DNA from: Dyella jiangningensis
GTDB lineage: Bacteria; Pseudomonadota; Gammaproteobacteria; Xanthomonadales; Rhodanobacteraceae
NCBI GenBank assembly: GCA_000632805.1
Contig: CP007444.1
Span: 4,452,772 to 4,516,771 of the forward strand
Reading direction: 5' to 3'
DNA: 64,000 nt
In this document: positions 16,194-24,656 of the stretch, one piece after another
How positions within the stretch are numbered: position 1 is the first letter of the stretch
Layout: each line of letters starts with the position of its first letter
Program-made: the position numbers and the translations under genes
Notes under the pieces: generated by a model
The model's database searches: none
Told to the model about the DNA's origin: nothing
The model's input: only the letters and a program-made list of their open reading frames with translations

Positions 16194-17084
16194 TCACGTA
16201 TCGGCGTTCGTCGCCCAGCCTTCGCGATTGCCGCGCGTGAATACGCGGTCGCTGTCGAGCACATCGCCGGCAGCATGCGGGATCTCTTCGCGCAGCTTGG
16301 CGTAGATCGGCGTGAAGTCGGGGCGGGTGGCGTCGAACAGCTGCTCGAAGCTGTCGATCACGAAGTAGGTCTGCTGGTAGGTATCGATGCGGTAGCGCGT
16401 GCTCATCACGCGTTCGAGGCCGAAGCCGATGCGGTTGGGCGAGGGCGAGTCCAATGAGTAGATCGACTCGCCCTTCGAGCTGACGATGCCCGCGCCGTAG
16501 ATGCGCATGCCGTCCTTGGTGTTAATCAGGCCGAACTCCACCGTGTACCAGTACAGCCGCGTGAGGTTCATCAGTGCTTCGGGGCCGATGGCGAAGGCCT
16601 TCATGCCACCGCGGCCGTAGGCCTGCATGTAGTCGGCGAACACCGGATTGAGCAGCAGCGGCACATGGCCGAACAGGTCGTGGAACAGATCCGGCTCGCT
16701 GAGGTAGTCCAGCTGATCAGGCTTGCGGATCCACCAGCTCACCGGAAAGCGACGGTTGGCCAGGTGGTCGAAGAACACCTCGTCGGGCAGCAGGCCCTCC
16801 ACCGCGACCAGTTCCCAGCCCGTGGTTTCGCCGAGCACCTTGTTGAGGTCGGTGAACATCGGGATGCCGCCGTCGCCGAGTCCGAAGCGCTCGACGCCGT
16901 CCAGGAACTCCTGGCAGGCACGGCCGGGCAGCAGCTCGCGCTGGCGCTTGTACAGGGTGTCCCACACCTCATGGTCCGTCCGGCTGTACTCCGCCCACGG
17001 CTGTTCCACCACGCCGGTGGCGTAGACGGGCACGTAGCCACGGTCGGTCTGGTGGTGTTCGACGCGGCGAGGTGTGGTGCTCAT
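16194..17084 (-). CDS. phhA: Phenylalanine 4-monooxygenase
   Basis: A 296-residue enzyme that hydroxylates L-phenylalanine to L-tyrosine using tetrahydropterin and Fe(II). The iron ligands are visible: His135 and His140 in FHDLFGHVPLL and Glu183 in YWYTVEFGL. The start MSTTPRRVEHHQ is chosen because the upstream in-frame residues lack family similarity. It diverges from an Lrp/AsnC regulator across a 145-bp AT-rich region containing a perfect palindrome, a typical arrangement for amino-acid-responsive control. No pterin-4a-carbinolamine dehydratase gene is adjacent. Confidence 0.96.
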   Translation of the reverse strand: MSTTPRRVEHHQTDRGYVPVYATGVVEQPWAEYSRTDHEVWDTLYKRQRELLPGRACQEFLDGVERFGLGDGGIPMFTDLNKVLGETTGWELVAVEGLLPDEVFFDHLANRRFPVSWWIRKPDQLDYLSEPDLFHDLFGHVPLLLNPVFADYMQAYGRGGMKAFAIGPEALMNLTRLYWYTVEFGLINTKDGMRIYGAGIVSSKGESIYSLDSPSPNRIGFGLERVMSTRYRIDTYQQTYFVIDSFEQLFDATRPDFTPIYAKLREEIPHAAGDVLDSDRVFTRGNREGWATNADT

Positions 17085-17184
17085 GGCGGGTTCGTGGCGC
17101 TGTGCCGGACAAGAGGAAGGCCTCCAGCATAGGGCTGATGCCGCGCACGAAGATTGTTTTATTGCACTGTGATGGCCTCTGCAG

Positions 17185-17197
17185 GCAATAATATTGC
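17185..17197. promoter_or_regulatory. Palindrome in the phhA/Lrp divergent region
   Basis: GCAATAATATTGC is a perfect 13-bp palindrome in an AT-rich stretch between phhA and the Lrp-family gene. Lrp/AsnC proteins bind AT-rich palindromes of this kind, so it is a candidate operator for both genes. Confidence 0.5.
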
Positions 17198-17229
17198 TCA
17201 ATTACATCGATAGCTGGGCATTTATTGCC

Positions 17230-17706
17230 ATGCCGACCTTGGACCGCACCGACCTGCGCATTCTCGCCGTGCTCCAGCGCGACGGCAGGATCACCAACGC
17301 CGAGCTGGCCGACAAGGTCAGCCTGTCGCCCTCGGCCTGCCTGCGCCGCGTGCAGCGGCTGGAGTCGGACGGCATCCTGACCGGTTACACCGCCCAGGTG
17401 GATCCTCAGGCGGTGGGGCTGGGGCTGGAGGCCTTCGTGCGAGTGCAGCTCACCAAACACGAAAGCGCGGCCGTGGAGCGCTTCGTGGAACTGGTCAACG
17501 GCTGGGACGAGGTAGTGGCGTGTTATGCGCTCACCGGCGACATGGACTACCTCCTGCATGTCTTCGTGGCGGACCTGCAGGATTTTTCGAGGTTCCTGCT
17601 CGACCGCCTGTTGAACGCCGCGGGCGTCGCCGACGTCAACTCCAGCTTTGTCCTGCGTACGGTGAAGCGGTCGGCGGCTTTACCGCTGAATCCTGTAGAA
17701 CGCTGA
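17230..17706 (+). CDS. Lrp/AsnC family transcriptional regulator
   Basis: A 158-residue regulator. Residues 1-60 are the HTH_AsnC domain (LDRTDLRILAVLQRDGRITNAELADKVSLSPSACLRRVQRLESDGIL), and residues about 65-145 the RAM ligand-binding and oligomerisation domain (GDMDYLLHVFVADLQDFSRFL). It is divergent from phhA and probably responds to an aromatic amino acid; this is an inference from position. An upstream TTG at 17194 is also in frame but would run through the palindromic operator, so ATG 17230 is preferred. Confidence 0.9.
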   Translation: MPTLDRTDLRILAVLQRDGRITNAELADKVSLSPSACLRRVQRLESDGILTGYTAQVDPQAVGLGLEAFVRVQLTKHESAAVERFVELVNGWDEVVACYALTGDMDYLLHVFVADLQDFSRFLLDRLLNAAGVADVNSSFVLRTVKRSAALPLNPVER

Positions 17707-17761
17707 CGGGTGGGCGCAGGGGCACAGGATCGCCCCGACTAACGCTAAACTAACTGGACTG

Positions 17762-18577
17762 ATGAGTACCCACACCGTTTCCGCCCCGGCCCGAGACCTG
17801 ATGCGACCCCTGCGTTACGCCTGGCGCGTACCGCTCCTGCTGCTGCACATCGTGCTGGGCATCCTGCTGTGCGCGCTGGTGCTCACCTGGAACCGCGACG
17901 CGGTGATGAAGGATGGCCGCGAACCGTTCACGCACCGCATGATCCGCTGGTGGTCCACCGCGCTGCTGCGCGTGTTCGGCCTGCGCTCGGTGCGCGTGGG
18001 CAATCCGCTGGCGGACCCGGTGCTGTTCGTCGCCAACCACACCTCCTGGATCGACATCGAGCTGCTGCACAGCCAGCGCGCGGCCTGCTTCGTGGCCAAG
18101 GCCGAAATCGCGAGCTGGCCGCTGGTGGGCTGGCTGGCGTCGGCGGGCGGCACGATCTTCCATCGCCGTGGCAGCAATCATTCGCTGGCGGCGGTGATGC
18201 AGGTGATGGTGGAGCGTCTGCGCGGCGGGCGTTCGGTCGCGGTGTTTCCCGAAGGTGGCACCGGCCATAACGGCGTGCTGCGCGTGTTCCACGCACGCAT
18301 CTTCCAGGCGGCGCTCGATGCCGAGGTGCCGGTGCAGCCGGTGGCTTTGCGTTTTGCCCGCGATGGCCGCCGCGTGGTCGATGCCGGTTTCCGCGAGCAC
18401 GAAAACTTCATGCAGAACTTCCTGCGCCTGCTCGGCGAAGCGCCACTTGATGCGGAAGTGCATTTCCTCGAACCCGTGCCATCCACGCCTGATGCGCGAC
18501 GTCGCATGGCGGAGCTGTCGCGTGAACGCATTGCCCAGGCGCTGGAAGACCAGCCAAATCGCGACAGCCGCGCATGA
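17762..18577 (+). CDS. Lysophospholipid acyltransferase (PlsC family)
   Basis: A 271-residue membrane-bound acyltransferase. A transmembrane helix (residues 23-42) is followed by the HX4D motif NHTSWID (His93, Asp98), the glycerol-phosphate-binding VFPEGGT at 161-167 and VPVQPVAL. These are the four conserved PlsC blocks, and the reaction is likely acyl transfer to a lysophospholipid or other acceptor. Its stop overlaps the start of the YheT gene (ATGA), so the two are translationally coupled. Confidence 0.92.
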   Translation: MSTHTVSAPARDLMRPLRYAWRVPLLLLHIVLGILLCALVLTWNRDAVMKDGREPFTHRMIRWWSTALLRVFGLRSVRVGNPLADPVLFVANHTSWIDIELLHSQRAACFVAKAEIASWPLVGWLASAGGTIFHRRGSNHSLAAVMQVMVERLRGGRSVAVFPEGGTGHNGVLRVFHARIFQAALDAEVPVQPVALRFARDGRRVVDAGFREHENFMQNFLRLLGEAPLDAEVHFLEPVPSTPDARRRMAELSRERIAQALEDQPNRDSRA

Positions 18578-19575
18578 CACCGCCGAAAGGAAAGGATTTC
18601 CTGCCGCCGTGGCCGCTTCGCAGCGGCCATATCCAGACCATGTTGTCCTCCAGCGGCGTGCGGCGCGTGCTGCTGCCCAAGGCGGCGCAGGTCGTGCTCG
18701 ATGGCGCCGAACCGGTCATGGTGGACGGTGGCGATGGTGTGCGACTCACCGGTGCGTACACCGCGCAGAAAGCGAAGCCGCAAGCGCGTGGCCTTGCCGT
18801 GCTGTTCCATGGCTGGGAAGGCAGTGTCGATTCGACCTACGTACTGCAGACGGGCAGCCGCCTACTGGCTGACGGCTGGGACGTCTTCCGCCTCAATTTC
18901 CGCGACCACGGCGACAGCCATCATCTCAACGAGGCGCTGTTCCACTCGTGCCGCATCGACGAGGTGGTGCATGCGTTGTGCGACATCGCGCAGCGCTATC
19001 CGCATCGGCCGATGGCGCTGGCGGGTTTCTCGCTGGGCGGCAATTTTGCCTTGCGCGCCGCGCTGCGTGCGCCGTCCGCGGGCCTGCCGTTGAGCTATGC
19101 GCTCGCGGTGTGCCCGATCATCGATCCCAGCGAAGGCCTGTTTTCGCTGGAGGCCACCGCGCCGTGGTTCTATCAGGCTTACTTCATGCACAAGTGGCGC
19201 CGCTCGCTGCAGGCCAAGCAGGCGGCGTTTCCGCAGCAGCAGTACTTCGAACTGTCCGAGCTCAAGCAGAACCTGCGCGGCCTGACCGCCTCGCTGGTGG
19301 CGCGGCACACCGACTTCGGGTCGCTGGAAGCCTATCTGGACGGCTATTCGGTGGCTGGTCGTGCATTGGCCGACCTGCATGTGCCGGCGACGATCCTCAC
19401 GGCGCGCGATGATCCCGTGATTCCCGTGGACGCGTTCGAGAAGCTGGACATTCCGGCCAACGTGGAACTGGACATCTCTACGTACGGCGGCCATTGCGGC
19501 TTCATTCGCGGCTGGGACATGACCAGCTTCACGGATGAGTATATTGCCGCACGTTTCAACGCGATCGCATCGTAG
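18574..19575 (+). CDS. YheT family alpha/beta hydrolase
   Basis: A 333-residue hydrolase. Near the start it has FLPPWPLRSGHIQTMLSSS, the conserved opening of YheT/ABHD1-3 proteins, then LFHGWEGS, the nucleophile elbow GFSLGGN, the acid region ILTARDDPVIP and TYGGHCGF with the catalytic His. Family members act on esters or lipids. Coupling with the PlsC-type acyltransferase suggests a lipid-remodelling role for both, which is an inference. Confidence 0.9.
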   Translation: MTPPKGKDFLPPWPLRSGHIQTMLSSSGVRRVLLPKAAQVVLDGAEPVMVDGGDGVRLTGAYTAQKAKPQARGLAVLFHGWEGSVDSTYVLQTGSRLLADGWDVFRLNFRDHGDSHHLNEALFHSCRIDEVVHALCDIAQRYPHRPMALAGFSLGGNFALRAALRAPSAGLPLSYALAVCPIIDPSEGLFSLEATAPWFYQAYFMHKWRRSLQAKQAAFPQQQYFELSELKQNLRGLTASLVARHTDFGSLEAYLDGYSVAGRALADLHVPATILTARDDPVIPVDAFEKLDIPANVELDISTYGGHCGFIRGWDMTSFTDEYIAARFNAIAS

Positions 19576-19679
19576 TATCGCGTCGGCGGGCACCCCGGCG
19601 CCGTTGTTCCAACCCGTGTGCTGATGGCATGTGCTTGTCGCCTGCAGCCGCGAAGAATTTTCCATGAGGGAGAATGGAC

Positions 19680-20084
19680 ATGGGCATGCACGCCAAAGGC
19701 ACCTTCGAGGTGAAGATCACGCCGCAGTCGTTTGCGGAGGGCGTGGGCGATCCCACCGTCGGCCGCATGGCGATCGAGAAGCACTTCAAGGGCGACATGG
19801 AGGGCGTGGGCCGCGGCCAGATGCTCGCCGTGGGCACGGCCATCGACGGCTCCGCCGGCTATGTGGCGATGGAGCGCGTGCAGGCGACACTGCATGGCCG
19901 CGAAGGCAGCTTTGCGCTGCAGCACAACGGCGTCATGAACCGTGGCACGCCGCAGCTGGCGATCACCATCGTGCCCGACTCGGGCACCGACGGGCTCAGC
20001 GGCATCGCCGGCGCGCTGACCATTCGCATCGCCGACGGCGCGCACCATTACGAGCTGGCCTACTCGCTGCCTGACGTGCCTTAG
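19680..20084 (+). CDS. DUF3224 domain protein
   Basis: A 134-residue protein with the lipocalin-like DUF3224 pattern: AKGTFEVKITPQSF at the start, a central GMLAVGT-like turn (GQMLAVGTAIDGSAGYVAMERVQATLHGREGSFALQHNG) and a C-terminal ITIVPDSGTDGLSGIAGALTI. The function of the family is unknown. GGGAGA lies 6 bases before ATG 19680; ATG 19674 overlaps that site and is less likely. It stands between two unrelated genes. Confidence 0.85.
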   Translation: MGMHAKGTFEVKITPQSFAEGVGDPTVGRMAIEKHFKGDMEGVGRGQMLAVGTAIDGSAGYVAMERVQATLHGREGSFALQHNGVMNRGTPQLAITIVPDSGTDGLSGIAGALTIRIADGAHHYELAYSLPDVP

Positions 20085-20220
20085 TCAAGTACCTGCGTGG
20101 CGGACGCTTTGCGCCACGCGATCGGCAACAAGTCTTTGCGAAGCATTGAAATCTTTCGGTCGTGGAAGGCAGGCGGCGGTCGCGCTACGCTTCAGGCTTC
20201 CCGTCATCGGAGGCTTGCTC

Positions 20221-21312
20221 ATGCGTCGCTGGATGTTCGCACTGTTTGGCCTGCTGGCCGTCCACACGGCCAGCGCGGCGCCGCAGCTGGACAAGCTCAC
20301 GCTGCCCAAGGGCTTTCATATCGCCGTCTACTCCGACGATGTGGCTAATGCGCGGGAAATCACCCTGGGTGCGAAGGGCACCGTGTTCGTGGGCTCCAAC
20401 AACGCCGGCAAGGTCTACGCGCTGACCGACAGCACGGGCAGCGGCCGTGCCGACAAGGTGCGCGTGGTCGCCAGCGGTCTGCAGTTGCCGGTGGGTGTCG
20501 CGTTCCGCAATGGCGATCTCTATATCTCGGCCGTGAGCAAGATCTATGTGCTGCGGGATATCGAGAACCATCTGGATGATCCGCCGAAGCCGGAGGTCAT
20601 CTACGACAAGTTCCCGACCGAGACGCACCACGGCTGGAAGTTCATCGCGTTTGGCCCCGACGGCAAGCTCTACGTGCCGATCGGCGCGCCGTGCAACATC
20701 TGCGACAAGGGCAAGGACTACGCCAAGATCACGCGCATGAACGCCGACGGCAGCGGCCTGGAAGACGTCGCCTACGGCATCCGCAATACGGTCGGCTTCG
20801 ATTGGCAGCCGGGCACGAAGCACATGTGGTTCTCCGACAACGGACGCGACCTGCTGGGTGACGAGCTGCCCAGCGACGAGCTCAACCGTCTTACGCGCGT
20901 CGGTGAGCATTTCGGTTATCCGTATTGCCACCAGGGCGACACGCTCGACCCCGAATTCGGCAAGGGCAAGAACTGCAAGGACTACACGCCGCCGGTGCTC
21001 AAGCTGGGTGCGCACGTGGCGTCGCTGGGACTTCGCTTCTATGAAGGCAAGCAGTTCCCGGCCGCCTACAAGGGCGCCATCATCATCGCCGAGCACGGCT
21101 CGTGGAACCGCACGAAGAAGTCGGGCTACCGCGTGATGACGGTGCGCCTCAATGGCGACAAGGTCGTCTCCTATGAGCCCTTGATCGAAGGCTTCGCGCA
21201 GAACGAAACAGCCTGGGGCCGGCCTGCCGACGTGCAGCCGCTGCCGGACGGCAGCCTGCTGGTGAGCGACGATCTCGCCGGGGCCGTGTACCGCGTGACC
21301 TACCAGCCCTGA
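20221..21312 (+). CDS. PQQ-dependent sugar dehydrogenase-like (sorbosone dehydrogenase family), secreted
   Basis: A 363-residue protein with a signal peptide (MRRWMFALFGLLAVHTASA) and a six-bladed propeller typical of L-sorbosone and soluble glucose dehydrogenases. Family segments are ETHHGWKFIAFGPDGKLYVPIGAPCNIC, RNTVGFDWQPGTKHMWFSDNGRD and EHGSWNRTKKSGYRV. Such enzymes oxidise sugars in the periplasm with PQQ. The start is set by GGAGG 7 bases upstream and by the signal peptide. No PQQ biosynthesis genes are in the window. Confidence 0.9.
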   Translation: MRRWMFALFGLLAVHTASAAPQLDKLTLPKGFHIAVYSDDVANAREITLGAKGTVFVGSNNAGKVYALTDSTGSGRADKVRVVASGLQLPVGVAFRNGDLYISAVSKIYVLRDIENHLDDPPKPEVIYDKFPTETHHGWKFIAFGPDGKLYVPIGAPCNICDKGKDYAKITRMNADGSGLEDVAYGIRNTVGFDWQPGTKHMWFSDNGRDLLGDELPSDELNRLTRVGEHFGYPYCHQGDTLDPEFGKGKNCKDYTPPVLKLGAHVASLGLRFYEGKQFPAAYKGAIIIAEHGSWNRTKKSGYRVMTVRLNGDKVVSYEPLIEGFAQNETAWGRPADVQPLPDGSLLVSDDLAGAVYRVTYQP

Positions 21313-21373
21313 TACAAGGCCGCGTCCGCTACGATGCGGCGCGACACTCAGAGACTTCTGCAGGAGAACCATC

Positions 21374-21994
21374 GTGCAACTGCGCAGCGACAATTTCACC
21401 CACGGTCAACCGGTTCCGCCGGCCAACGCGTTCTGCAAGATCGGGCAGCCGGTGGCGCTCTCGGACAACCTGAGTCCGCACCTGGTGTGGAAGGAAGCAC
21501 CGGTGGCGACGCGTTCGTTCGTGCTCATGTGCATCGACTTCGACGTGCCGAGCAAGCCCGATGACGTCAACAAGGAAGGCCGCACCGTGCCGGCCGATCT
21601 GCCGCGCGTGGAATTCGTGCACTGGCTGATGGCGAACATCCCCGTGGAATGCGGCGAACTGGCCGAAGGTGCGTGCAGCGACGGCATCGTGGCGCACGGC
21701 AAGCGTGCACCGTATGGCCCGCCGGGCAGCGTACAGGGCCTCAACGACTACACCGGCTGGTTTGCCGGCGATGCGGACATGAAGGGCGAATACCTGGGCT
21801 ATGACGGTCCGTGTCCGCCGTGGAACGATTCGCTGATCCATCACTACCACTTCCGCCTGTACGCGCTGGACGTGGAGCACCTGAAGCTCGCCGACGGCTT
21901 CACCGTGGCCGAACTCAGAGCCGCGATGGACGGCCATGTGCTGGCGGAAGCGGAGTTGATGGGCACGTATACGCTCAACCCCGCACTCGCCTGA
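21374..21994 (+). CDS. YbhB/YbcL family phosphatidylethanolamine-binding protein
   Basis: A 206-residue PEBP-fold protein: SDNLSPHLVWKEAP, SFVLMCIDFDVP, FVHWLMANIP and the ligand-pocket motif YGPPGS...YDGPCPPWND with HHYHFRLYALD. Bacterial YbhB proteins are cytoplasmic; their ligand and role are unclear. The start is a GTG at 21374 with GGAGA 8 bases upstream. It follows the sugar dehydrogenase gene closely (61 bases), so they may be co-transcribed. Confidence 0.9.
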   Translation: MQLRSDNFTHGQPVPPANAFCKIGQPVALSDNLSPHLVWKEAPVATRSFVLMCIDFDVPSKPDDVNKEGRTVPADLPRVEFVHWLMANIPVECGELAEGACSDGIVAHGKRAPYGPPGSVQGLNDYTGWFAGDADMKGEYLGYDGPCPPWNDSLIHHYHFRLYALDVEHLKLADGFTVAELRAAMDGHVLAEAELMGTYTLNPALA

Positions 21995-22112
21995 AAAAGC
22001 GTGAACGGAACCCAACATGTCGCGGGCGAGGCAGGATTTTCACGCGCACAAGGCATGCGCTGTGGATGAATGACACGGGGCGAAGCACTGCCCCCGTCGA
22101 GAGGAAAGCCCC

Positions 22113-22268
22113 ATGCTGCATTACGCCTTGGTATTTCTGGTCATCGCCATCATCGCGGCCTTGTTCGGCTTCACGGGTATCGCCGGCACCGCTGCCGGCA
22201 TTGCCAAGATCCTGTTCATCGTCTTTTTGATCCTTGCCGTGATTGCCTTCTTTCGCCGCGCTAGCTGA
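22113..22268 (+). CDS. DUF1328 (YtjA family) small membrane protein
   Basis: A 51-residue protein, [19 protein letters not shown]..., with two hydrophobic helices and an RRAS tail. This matches the YtjA/DUF1328 family of inner-membrane peptides. A GAGGAAAG ribosome-binding site lies 7 bases before the ATG. A 7-bp hairpin follows, and the DUF883 gene begins 80 bases later, so this opens a run of small envelope genes. Confidence 0.88.
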   Translation: MLHYALVFLVIAIIAALFGFTGIAGTAAGIAKILFIVFLILAVIAFFRRAS

Positions 22269-22280
22269 TCGAGAGGCGTG

Positions 22281-22300
22281 TCGGGGCCTGCAAGCCCCGA
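22281..22300 (+). terminator. Hairpin after the DUF1328 gene
   Basis: TCGGGGC / GCCCCGA form a 7-bp stem with a 6-base loop directly after the ytjA-like stop. There is no T run, so it may be an mRNA 3' stabiliser or a weak terminator. Confidence 0.5.
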
Positions 22301-22349
22301 TACGCGCCCGCTAGTCCGGCCATATCGCTAACGCTCACCGGAGAACGTC

Positions 22350-22721
22350 ATGAACAAGCAGGTCCAGGCGCCAGAGGACATGGGAAGTACGGCTGCCGAG
22401 CGCATCGAAGATCGCGCCGAACGCATCAAGCAGGCCACTTCCAGCGCCGTGACGAATACCAAGGAAGCCGTCGAGCGCGCTGCGGACCACGTGGAAGAGT
22501 CCCTGCATCGCGCCACCGACAAGGCCGCCGGCGCCGCCACGCGTGCGACCGAGAAGGCCGACGAATATCGCCAGCGCGGACGCGAGGCCTATGACGACGC
22601 CATCGACCGCGCCGACGAATGGCTGGATCGCGCACGCGACTACGTCCGTGAGAAGCCCGTGCAGTCCGTTGCCATCGCGCTTGGCGCCGGCTGGCTGCTT
22701 GGCCGCATACTTCGTCGCTGA
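22350..22721 (+). CDS. DUF883/ElaB-YqjD family membrane-anchored protein
   Basis: A 123-residue protein. Residues 1-100 are an amphipathic, charged helix (AERIEDRAERIKQATSSAVTNTKEAVERAADHVEESL) and residues 103-121 a C-terminal membrane anchor with the family ending VAIALGAGWLLGRIL. ElaB/YqjD proteins are tail-anchored, bind ribosomes or other partners and rise in stationary phase. It is followed 17 bases later by a YqjE-like gene, as in enterobacterial yqjCDEK clusters. Confidence 0.88.
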   Translation: MNKQVQAPEDMGSTAAERIEDRAERIKQATSSAVTNTKEAVERAADHVEESLHRATDKAAGAATRATEKADEYRQRGREAYDDAIDRADEWLDRARDYVREKPVQSVAIALGAGWLLGRILRR

Positions 22722-22738
22722 CGCGACGAGGGCAACGG

Positions 22739-23206
22739 ATGGATCAGACCGACAGCGGTAGCAACGCGGGGGCACCCCACGAAACACCGGCACCGCCTCC
22801 GCCGCCCGGCCTGTTGGACGATCTGGGACGGCTCGGCCGTGCCCTCCACAGCCTGTTCGGCGCCCAGCTGCGGCTGCTGGCGGCGGAACTGGGCCTCGCG
22901 CGCAGCGCCGTGCACTGGTTGCTGGCTGCCGCGCTGGTCGCCATGGTGGCCGCCGTTGGCCTGGGCCTGACCCTGCTTGGCCTGGCCGGCTGGCTGCTGG
23001 CCCAATGGTTCGGTTCGTGGACATGGGCGCTGGCCGTGCTGGCGCTGCTGGAGCTGGCTTTCCTGGCGGGCGCCATCGCGCTGTTCCGTCGCTGCATGCA
23101 CTGGATGACCCTGCCCGCGACGCGCGGCGAGTGGAATGCGATGATGCGCGAGGTCCTGCATCGTCCCGATCCGCAGGGTGAATCCCGCCCGGAGGATGTG
23201 CCATGA
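22739..23206 (+). CDS. YqjE-like phage-holin-superfamily membrane protein
   Basis: A 155-residue protein: a proline-rich N-terminus, then the amphipathic LLDDLGRLGRALHSLFGAQLRLLAAELGLAR, and two transmembrane segments (about 58-85 and 93-118) typical of the phage_holin_3_6 / YqjE family. Its role is unknown. The stop overlaps the start of the next gene (ATGA at 23203-23206), indicating coupled translation. Confidence 0.82.
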   Translation: MDQTDSGSNAGAPHETPAPPPPPGLLDDLGRLGRALHSLFGAQLRLLAAELGLARSAVHWLLAAALVAMVAAVGLGLTLLGLAGWLLAQWFGSWTWALAVLALLELAFLAGAIALFRRCMHWMTLPATRGEWNAMMREVLHRPDPQGESRPEDVP

Positions 23207-23493
23207 GCCTCTTCAAGCAGCTGCAGGCCGTGCAAACTGCGCAAGCACGCGCGCAACAGGCGCGCCACGAACTGGCGGTGCCGGCGCATGCCTTGCTGGC
23301 GCGCGGCGAGCGTTATCCGCTGACCACAGTGGGCGCGGCGGCCGGCGCGGGCTTCGTGCTGGGGCAGCTCAATGTGCATCCGTTGCGCGTGCCGGGCCTG
23401 GGTGCCTTGCTCAGTGGCACCGCGGCCGAGCTGGTAGGCCAGGGCGCACGCCTGCTGGCCGAATTCGCGCAGGACAGCTTCGACCCTTCATGA
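23203..23493 (+). CDS. Small YqjK-like hypothetical protein
   Basis: A 96-residue protein beginning MSLFKQLQAVQTAQARAQQARHELAV, a charged helix, followed by a short hydrophobic stretch (TTVGAAAGAGFVLGQL). The position after YqjD and YqjE homologues suggests a YqjK counterpart, but sequence similarity is too weak to be sure. It overlaps both neighbours by 4 bases (ATGA), which supports real translation. Confidence 0.72.
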   Translation: MSLFKQLQAVQTAQARAQQARHELAVPAHALLARGERYPLTTVGAAAGAGFVLGQLNVHPLRVPGLGALLSGTAAELVGQGARLLAEFAQDSFDPS

Positions 23494-24656
23494 ACGTCGT
23501 CGACCCTACTTCAACGCCTCCCCCTGCCGAGGGAGAGGTGCGGACCGTCGCGGTGGAGGCCATGGTGCCTCCTCGCCAGCCGCGCCAGGACGTGATGCGC
23601 GTGATACGTACGCAGAGCGCGCGACGCCACCTTCGCGGCATCCGCATCGTGCTCAACATCTTCGTCATGCTGGCGCTGCTCTATACCGTCACGCTGACCA
23701 AGCAGCTGCTGATACCGCTCGTGCTGGCTTCGTTCATCGGGCTGGCGCTCAACCCCATCGTGGCGCGCGGCGCGCAGTGGCACATTCCGCGCTGGCTGGG
23801 AGCAAGCGTGTTGATGATCGGGCTGATCACCGGCATTGGCGCGGGGGTGGGCATGCTGGCGCAGCCGGCCATGGGCTGGTTCCACGAGGCGCCGACCGCC
23901 ATCCGCGGCTTCGTACCCAAGCTGCGCACCTTCACGCAGCCGTTCGAAGCGGCGAACCGCGCGACGCAGAGCCTGTCGGGACAGGTGCGCAGCCAGGTGG
24001 TGCAGCAACCGCCGCCGCTGTCCATCAGCGCCTGGGATGTCGTCGCCACCACGCCGAAAGTGCTGGCAGGCGTGCTCACCGTCGTACTGCTGGTGTTCTT
24101 CTTTCTCGTGTACGGCGACCTGATGTTGCGGCGGCTGGTGGAGGCATCGCCGAGCTTCGGCTACAAGCGGCACGCGGTATCCATCGTTCGCAGCATCCAG
24201 TACGAGGTATCGCGCTACATCCTCACGGCGACGCTGATCAACATGGGCCTGGGCGCGATCACGGCCGGCATGCTGTGGCTGTACCACATGCCCGATCCGC
24301 TGCTGTGGGGCACGGTGGCGATGCTGGCCAACTACATTCCCTACGTGGGCGCGATCACCACCACGACGGTGCTCGCCATCGTAGGCCTGCTGAACTTCAA
24401 CGACGCCGGCGCCGCCTTGCTTCCCGCACTGACGTTTGCAGGTATTACCGCGCTCGAAGGCAACGTGGTCACGCCGCTGATCCAGGGGCACCGCATGCGG
24501 CTGAGCCCGATCGCCATCCTGCTGTGGTTGTTGATCTGGGGCTGGTTGTGGGGCATTCCGGGCGCGCTGCTGGCGGTGCCGATGCTGACCAGCGCCAAGC
24601 TGGTGGCCGAGCGCGTGCGCGGCTGGGCCTGGTTCGCGCGAATGGTGCAGCGCTGA
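23490..24656 (+). CDS. AI-2E family transporter (PerM/YdiK-like)
   Basis: A 388-residue inner-membrane protein. A long hydrophilic N-terminus (about 55 residues) precedes transmembrane segments (IVLNIFVMLALLYTVTL, LVLASFIGLALNP, WLGASVLMIGLITGIGAGVG) and the C-terminal conserved WGTVAMLANYIPYVGAI and GNVVTPLIQGHRMRLSPIAILLWLLIWGWLWGIPGALLAVP. These are hallmarks of the AI-2E/UPF0118 family. The substrate is not predictable; family members export AI-2 or Na+. ATGA overlap with the previous gene sets the start. Confidence 0.92.
   Translation: MNVVDPTSTPPPAEGEVRTVAVEAMVPPRQPRQDVMRVIRTQSARRHLRGIRIVLNIFVMLALLYTVTLTKQLLIPLVLASFIGLALNPIVARGAQWHIPRWLGASVLMIGLITGIGAGVGMLAQPAMGWFHEAPTAIRGFVPKLRTFTQPFEAANRATQSLSGQVRSQVVQQPPPLSISAWDVVATTPKVLAGVLTVVLLVFFFLVYGDLMLRRLVEASPSFGYKRHAVSIVRSIQYEVSRYILTATLINMGLGAITAGMLWLYHMPDPLLWGTVAMLANYIPYVGAITTTTVLAIVGLLNFNDAGAALLPALTFAGITALEGNVVTPLIQGHRMRLSPIAILLWLLIWGWLWGIPGALLAVPMLTSAKLVAERVRGWAWFARMVQR

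Noticed and set aside
17720..17737. GGGGC/GCCCC hairpin after the Lrp gene as a terminator
   Set aside because: The stem is only 5 bp with no T run.
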